Shown: positions 27,477 to 36,812, numbered from the stretch's first letter. The stretch is DNA of 64,000 nt from Chitinolyticbacter meiyuanensis (GCF_008033135.1 NZ_CP041335.1:2919925-2983924); one strand, 5' to 3'. A program made the numbers and translations. Notes: a model not told the origin generated them from the letters alone.

Positions 27477-28307
27477 ATGTCGTTCATCAACCGGCTCGAA
27501 GCCGCCTGGCACCACCAGGACAGCCTGCTGTGCGTGGGGCTCGACCCCGATCCCGAGCGCTTTCCCGAGGGTATGGCGCCGGATTTGACCGGCATCCTCG
27601 ATTTCAACCGCGCCATCATCGATGCCACACATGATCTGGTCTGCGCCTACAAACCACAGATCGCCTACTACGCGGCCCTCGGCGCCGAGCCACAGCTCGA
27701 AGCCACCATTGCTTATATCCAGGACAACTACCCGCATATCCCGGTGGTGCTCGATGCCAAGCGCGGCGATATCGGCAGCACGGCGCGCCAGTACGCGGTG
27801 GAGGCCTTCGAGCGCTACGGTGCCGATGCGGTCACGGTGAATCCCTACCTGGGCTTCGATGCGATCAAGCCATTCCTGGAATACCAGGATCGCGGCGTGA
27901 TCCTGCTGGCGCGCACCTCCAACCCCGGCGCGGCCGAGCTGCAGGATCTCGATGTCGGCGGCCTGCCGCTGTATGCGCGCATCGCGCAGCTGGCCGCGCA
28001 GCAGTGGAACGGCCATGGCAACATCGGGCTGGTGGTCGGCGCCACGTGGCCGCAGCAGCTGGAAAAGGTGCGCGTTGAAGCACCCGAACTGCCGCTCTTG
28101 TTGCCAGGCATCGGCGCGCAGGGCGGATCGATTGCTGCCGCCGTGGCCGCTGGCCGCCGCGCCGATGGCAAGGGGCTGCTGGTCAGCGCCTCGCGCTCCG
28201 TGCTCTATGCGTCGTCCGGCACCGATTTTGCCGAAGCGGCTCGGCGCGAGGCGACACAGCTGGTGACGCAGATCAATGCCGCCCGGCAACCGACGCTGGC
28301 GATCTGA
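27477..28307 (+). CDS. pyrF: Orotidine-5'-phosphate decarboxylase, type 2
   Basis: 276 residues. Converts OMP to UMP in pyrimidine synthesis. The catalytic segment is VLDAKRGDIGSTA, with Lys-Asp-type residues of the long bacterial (type 2) enzyme and the phosphate-binding PGIGAQGG near residues 215-225. The length fits type 2 (about 270). The ATG lies one base after the binding-protein stop, so transcription may depend at least partly on the upstream operon, which is odd for a housekeeping gene. Confidence 0.93.
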   Translation: MSFINRLEAAWHHQDSLLCVGLDPDPERFPEGMAPDLTGILDFNRAIIDATHDLVCAYKPQIAYYAALGAEPQLEATIAYIQDNYPHIPVVLDAKRGDIGSTARQYAVEAFERYGADAVTVNPYLGFDAIKPFLEYQDRGVILLARTSNPGAAELQDLDVGGLPLYARIAQLAAQQWNGHGNIGLVVGATWPQQLEKVRVEAPELPLLLPGIGAQGGSIAAAVAAGRRADGKGLLVSASRSVLYASSGTDFAEAARREATQLVTQINAARQPTLAI

Positions 28308-28357
28308 TCACTCCGCCCTCTCCAACCGCTTATCCGGGCCACACGCCCTGCTCCGCC

Positions 28358-30229
28358 ATGCCCCTGCGCCTGTTCCAACGCTTCGAGAACCTGATCGACC
28401 CTTTTCGCCCGGTGCCGGACCGCATGCCGCCCGGCGAGGTGCTGCGCTTCTATTTGCACCACATCGCCCAGGCGCGTTGGGTATTCATCGCGCTGCTGCT
28501 GGTCGGCCTCGTCGTCGCCCTGGTGGAAGTGGCGCTGTTCGGCTTCGTCGGCCGTATTGTCGATATGGCACAGCACACGGCGCCGCAGCGCTTCTTCGCC
28601 GAGCACGGCCGCGAGCTCGCCGGCATGGCCGCGGTGACGCTGCTGCTGCGCCCGGTGCTGACGCTGGCGCACGATCTGCTGGTACACCAGGCGATCAACC
28701 CGGGCCTCACCTCGCTGGTGCGCTGGCAGAACCATCGCTACGTGCTGCGGCAGAGCCTCGCCTTCTTCACTGGTGACTTCGCCGGTCGCATTGCCAACCG
28801 CATCATGCAGACCGGCCATGCGCTGCGCGATTCTGCCGTGCAGAGCGTCGATGCGCTGTGGTTCGTCATCGTCTACGCCGGCAGCGCGCTGGCGATGTTC
28901 GCCCACGCGGACTGGCGGCTGGCCCTGCCGCTGGCGCTGTGGATCGCCGGCTATGTCGGCATCCTGGTCTACTTCATCCCGCGGGTGAAACTGCGCGCCA
29001 TCGTCGCCTCCGAAGCCCGCTCCCGGCTGATGGGCCGCATCGTCGATGGCTACACCAATATCGGCACGCTCAAGCTGTTTGCTCACGGTGCGCTGGAAGA
29101 GCGCTACGCCGCCGATGCGGTACGCGAGCAGACCGACAAGGCACAGGCAGCCGGGCGCTTGGTCACACTGATGAACCTCTCGATCACCAGCCTCAACGGC
29201 GTGTTGATCACCGGTACCTGCGGCCTGGCGCTGTGGTTGTGGCGCGATGCGCTGATCACGCTGGGTGCGGTCACCGTGGCGGTAGGGCTGGTGATCCGCA
29301 TCAACAACATGTCCGGCTGGATCATGTGGGTGATCAACGGCATCTTCGAGAACATCGGCACGGTGGAGGATGGGCTCGACAGCATTGCCCGGCCGCGTGC
29401 GGTGCCGGACGCGCCGCAGGCCGGCACGCTGCAGGTATCCGCCGGCGGCATCCGCTTCGAGCGCATCGCCTTCCACTACGGCAAGGGCGGCGGCGTGATC
29501 GACGGGCTGGATCTTGCGGTGCAGCCAGGCGAGCGCATTGGCCTGGTCGGCCCGTCCGGCGCCGGCAAATCCACGCTGGTGCATCTGTTGCTGCGGCTTT
29601 ACAACCTGGAGGGCGGCCGCATCCTGATCGATGGCCAGGACATCGCCCAAGTGAGCCAGGACAGCCTGCGCCGGCAGATCGGCATGGTGACGCAGGATAC
29701 CGCCCTGCTGCACCGCTCGATCCGCGATAACCTGCTGTACGGCAAACCGGATGCCAGCGAAGTCGAGCTGCACCGCGCCATCGCCGGCGCCCGGGCCGAC
29801 GGCTTCATCCCGCAGCTCACCGATAGCCAGGGCCACAGCGGGCTGGACGCGCTGGTGGGCGAGCGCGGCGTCAAACTCTCCGGCGGCCAGCGTCAGCGCA
29901 TCGCGATTGCCCGCGTGCTGCTGAAGAACGCTCCCATCCTCATTCTCGACGAGGCCACCTCGGCGCTGGATTCGGAAGCGGAGAAAGCCATCCAGGACAG
30001 CCTGGAAACGCTGATGCAGGGCAAGACGGTGATCGCCATCGCACATCGGCTCTCGACCATTGCCCGCATGGACCGGCTGGTGGTGGTGGACGGCGGCCGC
30101 ATCGTCGAAAGCGGCAGCCACGCCGAGCTGATCGCGCGCGGTGGCCTGTACGCCCGGCTGTGGCGGCACCAGACCGGTGGTTTTGTCGGCGTCGATGCCA
30201 ACGATGCAGCACTGGCGCCGATAACCTGA
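28358..30229 (+). CDS. ABC exporter half-transporter (fused membrane and ATPase domains)
   Basis: 623 residues. Six-helix membrane domain (about 40-340) then an ATPase domain: Walker A GPSGAGKST, signature LSGGQRQRIAIARV, Walker B ILILDEATSALDS, switch His in AIAHRLSTI. Paralogue of the exporter at 4579-6534, without the long polar tail of that protein. The cargo is unknown. It starts 50 bp after pyrF. Confidence 0.88.
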   Translation: MPLRLFQRFENLIDPFRPVPDRMPPGEVLRFYLHHIAQARWVFIALLLVGLVVALVEVALFGFVGRIVDMAQHTAPQRFFAEHGRELAGMAAVTLLLRPVLTLAHDLLVHQAINPGLTSLVRWQNHRYVLRQSLAFFTGDFAGRIANRIMQTGHALRDSAVQSVDALWFVIVYAGSALAMFAHADWRLALPLALWIAGYVGILVYFIPRVKLRAIVASEARSRLMGRIVDGYTNIGTLKLFAHGALEERYAADAVREQTDKAQAAGRLVTLMNLSITSLNGVLITGTCGLALWLWRDALITLGAVTVAVGLVIRINNMSGWIMWVINGIFENIGTVEDGLDSIARPRAVPDAPQAGTLQVSAGGIRFERIAFHYGKGGGVIDGLDLAVQPGERIGLVGPSGAGKSTLVHLLLRLYNLEGGRILIDGQDIAQVSQDSLRRQIGMVTQDTALLHRSIRDNLLYGKPDASEVELHRAIAGARADGFIPQLTDSQGHSGLDALVGERGVKLSGGQRQRIAIARVLLKNAPILILDEATSALDSEAEKAIQDSLETLMQGKTVIAIAHRLSTIARMDRLVVVDGGRIVESGSHAELIARGGLYARLWRHQTGGFVGVDANDAALAPIT

Positions 30230-30329
30230 ACACCGGCGATCACGTCCCTACACCGATTTCAGCCGCTGTCCTACAGCCCTTACCGCGGCGATGGCCAACA
30301 ATGGCCACATCGCCAAGGAGGCTTACACC

Positions 30330-30491
30330 ATGCTGCCACTGGATTTGCCCGACTTCACCCTGATATCCCCCCGCCGGCCGGGCCTGCCGCACCGTGTCGT
30401 CATCGTGCCGATGGTGCCAACTGATGACGACGATGATGACGTGATGCTGCCCGAGCTGATCACGCCGCAACCTGAAACGACGCTGCACTAA
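30330..30491 (+). CDS. Small acidic protein of unknown function
   Basis: 53 residues. A strong Shine-Dalgarno (AAGGAGG) lies 8 nt before the ATG, the main reason to accept it. The sequence has a Pro-rich first part (LISPRRPGLPHRV) and a run of Asp (TDDDDDDV). No signal peptide, no membrane segment, no family I recognise. It stands alone between the ABC exporter and the dehydrogenase-like lipoprotein. Confidence 0.5.
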   Translation: MLPLDLPDFTLISPRRPGLPHRVVIVPMVPTDDDDDDVMLPELITPQPETTLH

Positions 30492-30539
30492 GCTGCTGCA
30501 CCAGCCCCCATCCCTCATCTCGCCCGCCGGGAGATCGCC

Positions 30540-31889
30540 ATGCTCCACTGTGCACGCCCGCTATCCCGGTTGCTGGCGCTCGCCGGCCTTGTCGCCCTCA
30601 CTGCCTGCGGTGGCGGCGGCGGAGATGACCATGCCGCCCCGACGCCGACCCCAACGCCCGTGCTGCCGCCAGCGGCCTCGGTCGCGGTGCCGGTAGAAGT
30701 GCCAAGCGGCCTCGATACCGCCCCCTTCAACAGCGCGCGCAGCGTGATCGTTCCCCCGGGTTTTGGCCTGCGCGTGATTGCCCGCGTGCCGAGCGCCCGC
30801 TTCATGGCCGAGGCACCCAATGGTGATCTGCTGGTCTCGCGCCCCGGCAACGGCACCATCGTGCGTGTGGTTCCCGGCAACGGCGGCACTACCACTAATG
30901 TGTTCGCCACCGGCCTGAGCGAAGGGCACGATCTGGTGTTCCATACGGTGGGCGCCACCGATTACCTCTACATCGGCGAAACCGATCGCATCAGCCGGGC
31001 CGAGTACATGGAAGGCGACGTCACGCTGCGACCGCGAACCACTGTGGTGGGCGGCCTGCCCGACAGCAGCCTGCCTGAGCTCGCCGGCAGTTACGGCCAC
31101 GCGCTGAAGAACATCGCCTTCAGCGGCGGCACGATGTTCATTTCCATTGCCTCCGCCACCAACGCCGATCCCTCCGACATTCTCGCCAATCCGAAGCGCG
31201 GCGCGATCTATACCACCCCCGACATCGGCGGCACGCTGACGCTTTATGCGCAGGGCCTGCGCAATGCCGAGGGGCTGGCCATCCACCCCGTCACGGGCGA
31301 GTTGTGGGCCGCGGTGAACCACCGCGACAACATCCGCTATCCGCTCAAAGACGGTCGCTTCCCCTACAAGGCCCTCGATCCGGCCTATTACAACGACAAT
31401 CCGCCCGAGCCGTTCACCCGCGTGCGCGATGGCGGCAACTACGGCTGGCCGTATTGCAACCCCAGTTTCGAGGCCGGGCCCGATCTGCCGGCTTACCTGC
31501 CCGACGTGGACAATAACGAGGACGAGACTGTGCTCAGCTGCAGCACGATAGACCGCATCAGCAAGGCCTTGCCGGCCCACTCCGCGCCGCTGGGCCTGAG
31601 CTTCTGGACCGGCAGCGCCGTGCCTGCCTTGTGGCGCAACGGCGCGGTGATCGGCCTGCACGGCTGCTGGAACTGCACTCAGCCGCGCGGCTACAAGGTG
31701 GTCTACCTGCCGCTGCGACCAGACAACGGTTTTGCTGATCCGCAGGACCTCGTCACGGGCTTCCTCAGCGATCCGGCTGACAACACCAGCCGCTGGGGCC
31801 GCCCGGTGGACGTGATCCCCAACCGCAACGGCAACCTCTATATCTCGGACGACTACGCCGGCGCGATCTACGAGCTGTACCGCAAGTAA
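30540..31889 (+). CDS. PQQ-type sugar dehydrogenase/sorbosone dehydrogenase-like lipoprotein
   Basis: 449 residues. Lipoprotein signal with lipobox LTAC followed by a Gly run and a Pro/Thr linker, then a six-bladed beta-propeller of the glucose/sorbosone dehydrogenase family: FGLRVIARVP, RFMAEAPNGDLLVS, GLRNAEGLAIHP, ELWAAVNHRDN, DGGNYGWPYC, HSAPLGLSFW, GRPVDVIPNRNGNLYISDD. It probably oxidises a sugar or aldehyde in the periplasm if PQQ is bound. Two to four extra Cys (YCNP, LSC, HGCWNC) are present. Confidence 0.82.
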   Translation: MLHCARPLSRLLALAGLVALTACGGGGGDDHAAPTPTPTPVLPPAASVAVPVEVPSGLDTAPFNSARSVIVPPGFGLRVIARVPSARFMAEAPNGDLLVSRPGNGTIVRVVPGNGGTTTNVFATGLSEGHDLVFHTVGATDYLYIGETDRISRAEYMEGDVTLRPRTTVVGGLPDSSLPELAGSYGHALKNIAFSGGTMFISIASATNADPSDILANPKRGAIYTTPDIGGTLTLYAQGLRNAEGLAIHPVTGELWAAVNHRDNIRYPLKDGRFPYKALDPAYYNDNPPEPFTRVRDGGNYGWPYCNPSFEAGPDLPAYLPDVDNNEDETVLSCSTIDRISKALPAHSAPLGLSFWTGSAVPALWRNGAVIGLHGCWNCTQPRGYKVVYLPLRPDNGFADPQDLVTGFLSDPADNTSRWGRPVDVIPNRNGNLYISDDYAGAIYELYRK

Positions 31890-31904
31890 CGCCTGCCGCC
31901 GTGG

Positions 31905-32450
31905 TTACGCTGTCAGTGCCGCATCCACATCGGCGCGCAGCCGCGCGTCGTCCGGCGCCACACCGGGCGCGTAGCGGCCAATCACGCGGCCGTCGCGGCC
32001 GATCAGGAATTTCTCGAAGTTCCACAGCACACCGGCCGGGTCGGCCACCACTTGGCCGCGGCCCTGCAGCCGCTCGATGAAGGCGGCGCGGTCGACCCCA
32101 TCCGGGCGCGCGGCGGTGAGCGCGTCGTAGAGCGGATGGCGGTCGTCGCCCGCCACCGAGATCTTGGCGAACAACGGGAAGGTCACGTCGTAGCTGCTGC
32201 TGCAGAACGCGGCGATCTCCTCGTTGCTACCGGGCTCCTGGCCCTTGAAGTTGTTGGCGGGAAAACCCAGCACGCTAAAGCCTTGGCCCTGCTTCTCGCG
32301 ATGCAGCGCTTCCAGTGCGCTGTATTGCGACGTGAGGCCGCACTGGGAGGCGACGTTGACGACCAAGAGCACCTGGCCGGCGTAATCGGCCAGCGTGGCA
32401 TCGTCGCCGGTGATGGTCTTGAGGGGTATGGCTTGCAGGGTTGCACTCAT
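31905..32450 (-). CDS. Glutathione peroxidase family protein (BtuE-like)
   Basis: 181 residues from the ATG at 32450. Thioredoxin-fold peroxidase that reduces peroxides; the peroxidatic Cys lies in VNVASQCGLTSQY, with the conserved Gln-Pro-like segment given here as FPANNFKGQEPG and Trp in LWNFEKFLIG. Cysteine-type rather than selenocysteine. It follows the binding-protein gene at 32471 by 20 bp on the same strand and may be co-transcribed with it, perhaps to handle peroxide leaking from the flavin monooxygenase. Confidence 0.88.
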   Translation of the reverse strand: MSATLQAIPLKTITGDDATLADYAGQVLLVVNVASQCGLTSQYSALEALHREKQGQGFSVLGFPANNFKGQEPGSNEEIAAFCSSSYDVTFPLFAKISVAGDDRHPLYDALTAARPDGVDRAAFIERLQGRGQVVADPAGVLWNFEKFLIGRDGRVIGRYAPGVAPDDARLRADVDAALTA

Positions 32451-32470
32451 GGCGAGGTTCCGATTCGGGG

Positions 32471-33547
32471 TCAGGTGAGGCGCCGGCCCTGGGCGTCGAA
32501 GCGGGACCAGTAGTGCTCCAGCTTCAGTTCCTTGAGCGCGGCATCGAGGTAATGCGTATCCAGCCACTGGGCCGGATCGATGGTGCGGCGGATCAGTTTG
32601 AAGCGATAGGCATCGGCGATCGCTTCGCGCTGGCGCGCCAGGATGAAGGGATCGGCCAGCGGCGTCAGCCTATCGCGCATGGCCACACCAGCATATTCCT
32701 CCTGGTACATGGCCTTGCTGGTACTGCCAAACTGCGACCAGAGCGAGAACAGCGCATCGCGGTTGGCGTCGTCGCTGGACCAGCGCGCAGCCCGCACCAG
32801 CGATGTCACCACACGGCGTGTCACGTCCGGATACTGTTCGGCAAAAGGCTGGCGCACCAGCACATGGCCCGGCGCGGTCGCCACGGGGGTATGTCGGGTA
32901 TCGAAGATCAGCCGTAGCACCCCTTTGTTGCGCAGGTTCAACAGGTTGAGCCCGCCAAAGATCGCGTCAAGATCGCCAGACTGGAACGCGGCCAGCGCGG
33001 CGCCCGGCTCCAGGTTGATCACGCGTACGTCGCGCTCGGTGAGGCCATGCAGATCGAGGATGCGGATGGCCGAGAGGTGCCCGGCCGTGCCCTTGTTGAA
33101 CGCGACGCGCTTGCCGCGCAATTCCTTCACCGACTTGATCGTCGAATCGGCCGGCACGCCGACATAGCTGTTGCCGCGCGCGCCGGAAATGTAGACCACG
33201 CGGGTATCGAGCCCGGCGGCACGGCCGATGATGGACGGCAGCGCGCCCTGGCTGACGAAATCGATCTGGCCGTTCGACATCGCCTCGTTGGTGGCCGGGC
33301 CCTGGCCCTTGAAGAACATCCACTTCACGGCAATGCCGTCGGCCGCGAATTCCTGCTCCAGATAGCGGTGCGCCTGTACCACGTCGAGCGTGCCGGTGCC
33401 GCTACGCGGCGGGTTGCCGACCCCGGCGGACGACACACCAAAGCGGATCACGCGTGGCTTGGCGGGCGCAGCCAGCAAGGCGCCGGGCAGCGCGGAAGCC
33501 GCCAGCGCAGCCAGGCCGCCCGTCAGCAGGGTGCGTCTATCCATCAT
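32471..33547 (-). CDS. Periplasmic substrate-binding protein, SsuA/TauA-like, with twin-arginine-like signal
   Basis: 358 residues. The start DRRTLLTGG followed by an Ala-rich stretch to LLAAPA looks like a Tat signal peptide, though a Sec signal is not excluded. The mature part is the NMT1/SsuA fold: IRFGVSSAG, FFKGQGPATNEA, DFVSQGALPSIIGRA, LRGKRVAFNKGTA. It probably binds a sulfonate-like compound for an ABC importer encoded elsewhere. It begins 10 bp after the LLM stop, so monooxygenase and binding protein are paired as at 25000-27475. Confidence 0.85.
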   Translation of the reverse strand: MMDRRTLLTGGLAALAASALPGALLAAPAKPRVIRFGVSSAGVGNPPRSGTGTLDVVQAHRYLEQEFAADGIAVKWMFFKGQGPATNEAMSNGQIDFVSQGALPSIIGRAAGLDTRVVYISGARGNSYVGVPADSTIKSVKELRGKRVAFNKGTAGHLSAIRILDLHGLTERDVRVINLEPGAALAAFQSGDLDAIFGGLNLLNLRNKGVLRLIFDTRHTPVATAPGHVLVRQPFAEQYPDVTRRVVTSLVRAARWSSDDANRDALFSLWSQFGSTSKAMYQEEYAGVAMRDRLTPLADPFILARQREAIADAYRFKLIRRTIDPAQWLDTHYLDAALKELKLEHYWSRFDAQGRRLT

Positions 33548-33557
33548 CACCCTGCCC

Positions 33558-34919
33558 TCACGCCGCCAGGCTCTGGCGACGCGCCAGTGCATGGCGGTTT
33601 TCCGGACGGGCAAGGCCCAGGTTCTCGCGCAGCGTGCGGCCTTCATACTCGGTGCGGAACAAGCCGCGGCGCTGCAACTCCGGCACCACCAGTTCGACGA
33701 AATCATCGAGCCCGGTCGGCAGGATGGGCGGCATGATGTTGAAGCCATCAGCGGCGTGGTGGACGAACCAGTCCTCGAGCTGATCGGTGATCGAGGTAGG
33801 GCTGCCGACGATGGTGCGGTGGCCACGCGCGGTGGCTACCGCATAGACCAGTTGGCGCAGCGTGGGCTGCTCGCGGGCGATCAGGTCGGTCACCAGCAGC
33901 AGCCGGCTCTTGCCGCCATTGGTGTCGGTCGGCGGCAGCGGTGCCGGATCGTCCAGGCTGTAACCGGACAGATCGACGCCCTTGTAGCGCGTCTTGAGGA
34001 TGCCCCAGGCAGTGTCGGGGTGGATCAGCGACTGCAGGAATTCGTATTTTTCCTGCGCCTCCTCGTCGGTGCGCCCCACCACCGGGAACACGCCGGGCAT
34101 GATCAGCAGCTCGTCCGGCCTGCGGCCGTATTTCGGCAGCCGGCCCTTCACGTCGGCATAGAAGGCCTGCGCTTCCTCGCGGGTCTGCCAGGCGGTGAAG
34201 ATCACCTCGGCAGTCTTGGCGGCGAGCTCGCGCCCGTCCTCCGAGGCGCCGGCCTGCACGATCACCGGGTGGCCCTGCGGCGGGCGGCCGACATTGAGCG
34301 GGCCACGTACCTTGAGGTGCTTGCCGCTGTGGTTCAGCGTGTGCAGCTTGTCCGGATCGAAATAGATGCCCGATTCGCGATCGCGAATGAAGGCATCGTC
34401 CTCCCAACTGTCCCACAGGCCCTTCACCACATCGACGAACTCCTCGGCGCGCTCGTAGCGCTCGGCATGGTCCGGGTGGGCGTCATAGCCGAAGTTGCCG
34501 GCGGCATTCTCATTGCCGGTGGTGACTACGTTCCAGGCGGCGCGGCCGTCGCTCAGCCAGTCGAGCGAAGCAAACTTGCGCGCCAGTGTGTACGGCTGCT
34601 CGTAGGTGGTGCTGGCGGTGGCGACAAAGCCGATGTGTTCGGTCACGGCAGCCAGTGAGGCGAACAATGTCACCGGCTCGAACTTGGCGAGCTTGCCATT
34701 GCGCTTCAAGGCATCCGGGTTGCCAGTGGCTTCCAGGCTGGGACTGTCGGCGAGGAAAATGGCATCGAACAGGCCGCGCTCTGCCGTGCGGGTGATGGCC
34801 TGGTAGTGCTTGAGGTTGAGCCCGGCATCGATTTGGGCATCCGGGTGGCGCCAGGCGGCAATGTGATGGCCGGTAGCCTGGACGAATGCGCCAAGGCGCA
34901 GCTTGCGGAGGGTGGTCAT
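33558..34919 (-). CDS. LLM-class flavin-dependent monooxygenase (NtaA/SnaA/DszA family)
   Basis: 453 residues from the ATG at 34919 (AGGAA upstream). Third LLM paralogue: KLRLGAFVQATGHH, FVATASTTY, AAWNVVTTG, VIVQAGASE. FMNH2-dependent oxygenase of an unknown, probably organosulfur substrate. First gene of a leftward operon with the binding protein and possibly glutathione peroxidase; a sigma-54 box precedes it. It is divergent from the amidohydrolase operon. Confidence 0.88.
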   Translation of the reverse strand: MTTLRKLRLGAFVQATGHHIAAWRHPDAQIDAGLNLKHYQAITRTAERGLFDAIFLADSPSLEATGNPDALKRNGKLAKFEPVTLFASLAAVTEHIGFVATASTTYEQPYTLARKFASLDWLSDGRAAWNVVTTGNENAAGNFGYDAHPDHAERYERAEEFVDVVKGLWDSWEDDAFIRDRESGIYFDPDKLHTLNHSGKHLKVRGPLNVGRPPQGHPVIVQAGASEDGRELAAKTAEVIFTAWQTREEAQAFYADVKGRLPKYGRRPDELLIMPGVFPVVGRTDEEAQEKYEFLQSLIHPDTAWGILKTRYKGVDLSGYSLDDPAPLPPTDTNGGKSRLLLVTDLIAREQPTLRQLVYAVATARGHRTIVGSPTSITDQLEDWFVHHAADGFNIMPPILPTGLDDFVELVVPELQRRGLFRTEYEGRTLRENLGLARPENRHALARRQSLAA

Positions 34920-34960
34920 GCCAACGTTTCCTGCGTGAGTGGGGATACGCCAGCTCACGT

Positions 34961-34976
34961 AGCAATCGATATACCA
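34961..34976 (-). promoter_or_regulatory. Sigma-54 promoter of the leftward LLM operon
   Basis: Minus strand TGGTATA-TCGA-TTGCT with the GG and GC pairs 10 bp apart, 42 bp before the start codon at 34919. Confidence 0.68.
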
Positions 34977-35214
34977 GTTGGCTAGCGGCACCGTTGCCGC
35001 TAGCAACGGCGCCACTTGTGGGCCACCCGCGCCACCACGCGCCGGCCTGGCGGCTGTTGTGATCGCAGCAATCGGCAACGGGAGCTGCTGCGATGCCGCC
35101 AATCACTGTCGGCATGTCGGCACTGCTGTGTGGATTGCTGCATCTTGCTGACGTCCACGTTTCAAATCCAGCAAATCGCTCGATAAGCCGCAGCAAAATC
35201 AACGACTTGCTGCG

Positions 35215-35230
35215 TGGCACGGTTTATGCA
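35215..35230 (+). promoter_or_regulatory. Sigma-54 promoter of the amidohydrolase operon
   Basis: TGGCACG-GTTT-ATGCA: a perfect -24 element and a one-base deviation in the -12 element (ATGC for TTGC), 62 bp before the start codon. Confidence 0.68.
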
Positions 35231-35291
35231 ACTTGGTGACCGCCACGGCATGAGGGCTCATGCCGGACTCGCCTTTGCCAGGAGATCGTGC

Positions 35292-36812
35292 ATGACCGCC
35301 AGACTACCCGCCACCTCGGTATCCCGTTCCGCCGTCGTCAAATCCCGGCTGGATTTCCCTGTGATCGATACCGATGTGCACACCAACGACTACACGCCAG
35401 CGCTGGAAGACTACGTGGCGCACTACGGCGGCACCGAGCTCGTCGACGAATTCCGCCGCGCCAACAGCGAGCGCTCGCGCTCGGAGAGCAACGGCCAGGA
35501 TTGGTACACGCAGACGCCCGAGCAGCGCCACTTTCACCGCACCCGCCGCAACCCGTGGTGGGCGCGCGTCACCGACAACACGCTGGACGTGGCCACCTAC
35601 CACCTGCCGCAGCTGTTGTACGAGCGACAGGATGAGCAAGGCGCCGACTATTCCATCCTGTTCCCCAACAACGTGCTCTCGCCGCTGGCCGCGCGCAGCG
35701 CCGAGGCGCGTCAGGTGCTGCAGCGCGCGATCAACCACTACCACGCCGACCTCTACCGCAAATACAGCGACCGGCTGACCCCGGTAGCCGGCATCCCGCT
35801 GCACACCCCGGAGGAAGGCATCGCCGAGCTGGAATTCGCGGTGAAGGAGCTGGGGCTGAAGGTGATCAATATCGCCGGCGGCGTGCGCCGGCCGATCAAG
35901 GCGATCCAGCAGCAATTCTCGCCCGAGGAATTCAAGAAGATCGAGAAGTACGCCTCGTGGGTCGATTTCTACGGCATCGACAGCGAGTACGACTACGACC
36001 CGTTCTGGGCCAAGGCGGTGGAGCTCGGCGTTCCCATTACCACCCACTACGGCAGCCAGGGCTGGGTAGGCCGCAACTCCACCAGCAACTACATGTTCAA
36101 TCACATCGGCCATTTCGCCGATGCCTCTGAGGCCTTTGCCAAGGCGCTGTTCTTCGGCGGCGTGACGCACCGCTTCCCGCAGCTGCGCTTCGGCCTCTTG
36201 GAAGGTGGCGCGGACTGGGGCGCGCGCGTGTTCATCCACCTGGTCGATCGCTGGGAAAAACGCGGCCCGGAAGGCCTCAGGCACTACGACCCGGCGGCGC
36301 TCGACGGCCATGGCCTGGCGGACCTGTTCCGCCGCTATGGCGGCGACTTGGTGAAGGGCCGCTCGCTGGAGCCGCAGCAGCTGATCGCCGATACGCTGGG
36401 CAAGCGCTACACCCGCGAGGCCAGCCAGCCGGCGCCCGAGCAGCAGAACGACTTCGCGCTCGCCGGCATCGAGAGCGTCGAGGACATCAAGGCGCGCTGG
36501 GTGGACAACTTCTACTTCGGCAGCGAGGCGGACGACCGCACCGTGGCGCATGCCTTCAACAGCCGCGCCAATCCGCTGGGCGTGAAGATCAACGCGATCT
36601 ATTCGTCCGACGTCGGCCACTGGGATGTGCCCGACCTGACCGAGGCGCTGGCCGAAAGCCGCGACCTGGTCGACGAGGGCGTGATCAGCGAGGCCGACTT
36701 CAAGGCGCTGGTGTTCGAGAACCCTTACCGGCTCTACACCGAGGCCAATCCGGACTTCTTCAAGGGCACGGCCGTCGAGGCCAAGCTCGCCCGCAACGCA
36801 TTCCGCAACTGA
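35292..36812 (+). CDS. Amidohydrolase-2 family metal-dependent hydrolase
   Basis: 506 residues from the ATG at 35292 with AGGAG 7 nt upstream. TIM-barrel amidohydrolase of the decarboxylase/hydrolase branch (amidohydro_2): the first metal-ligand region is VIDTDVHTN, later His in TTHYGSQG and HLVDRWEK, and the last Asp in YSSDVGHWD. Such enzymes decarboxylate or hydrolyse aromatic or cyclic acids. It is about 150 residues longer than the commonest members. Followed after 67 bp by a TauD-type dioxygenase gene; together they probably process one organosulfur compound. The substrate is unknown. Confidence 0.8.
   Translation: MTARLPATSVSRSAVVKSRLDFPVIDTDVHTNDYTPALEDYVAHYGGTELVDEFRRANSERSRSESNGQDWYTQTPEQRHFHRTRRNPWWARVTDNTLDVATYHLPQLLYERQDEQGADYSILFPNNVLSPLAARSAEARQVLQRAINHYHADLYRKYSDRLTPVAGIPLHTPEEGIAELEFAVKELGLKVINIAGGVRRPIKAIQQQFSPEEFKKIEKYASWVDFYGIDSEYDYDPFWAKAVELGVPITTHYGSQGWVGRNSTSNYMFNHIGHFADASEAFAKALFFGGVTHRFPQLRFGLLEGGADWGARVFIHLVDRWEKRGPEGLRHYDPAALDGHGLADLFRRYGGDLVKGRSLEPQQLIADTLGKRYTREASQPAPEQQNDFALAGIESVEDIKARWVDNFYFGSEADDRTVAHAFNSRANPLGVKINAIYSSDVGHWDVPDLTEALAESRDLVDEGVISEADFKALVFENPYRLYTEANPDFFKGTAVEAKLARNAFRN

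Larger units (their letters stand above)
34920..35291. other. Divergent sigma-54 control region
   Basis: 372 bp with no gene. It contains a sigma-54 box on each strand, an inverted repeat GCAGCAA-N10-TTGCTGC at 35190-35213 and a TGCTGA at about 35146. The layout suggests shared control of the two divergent operons. Confidence 0.55.
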
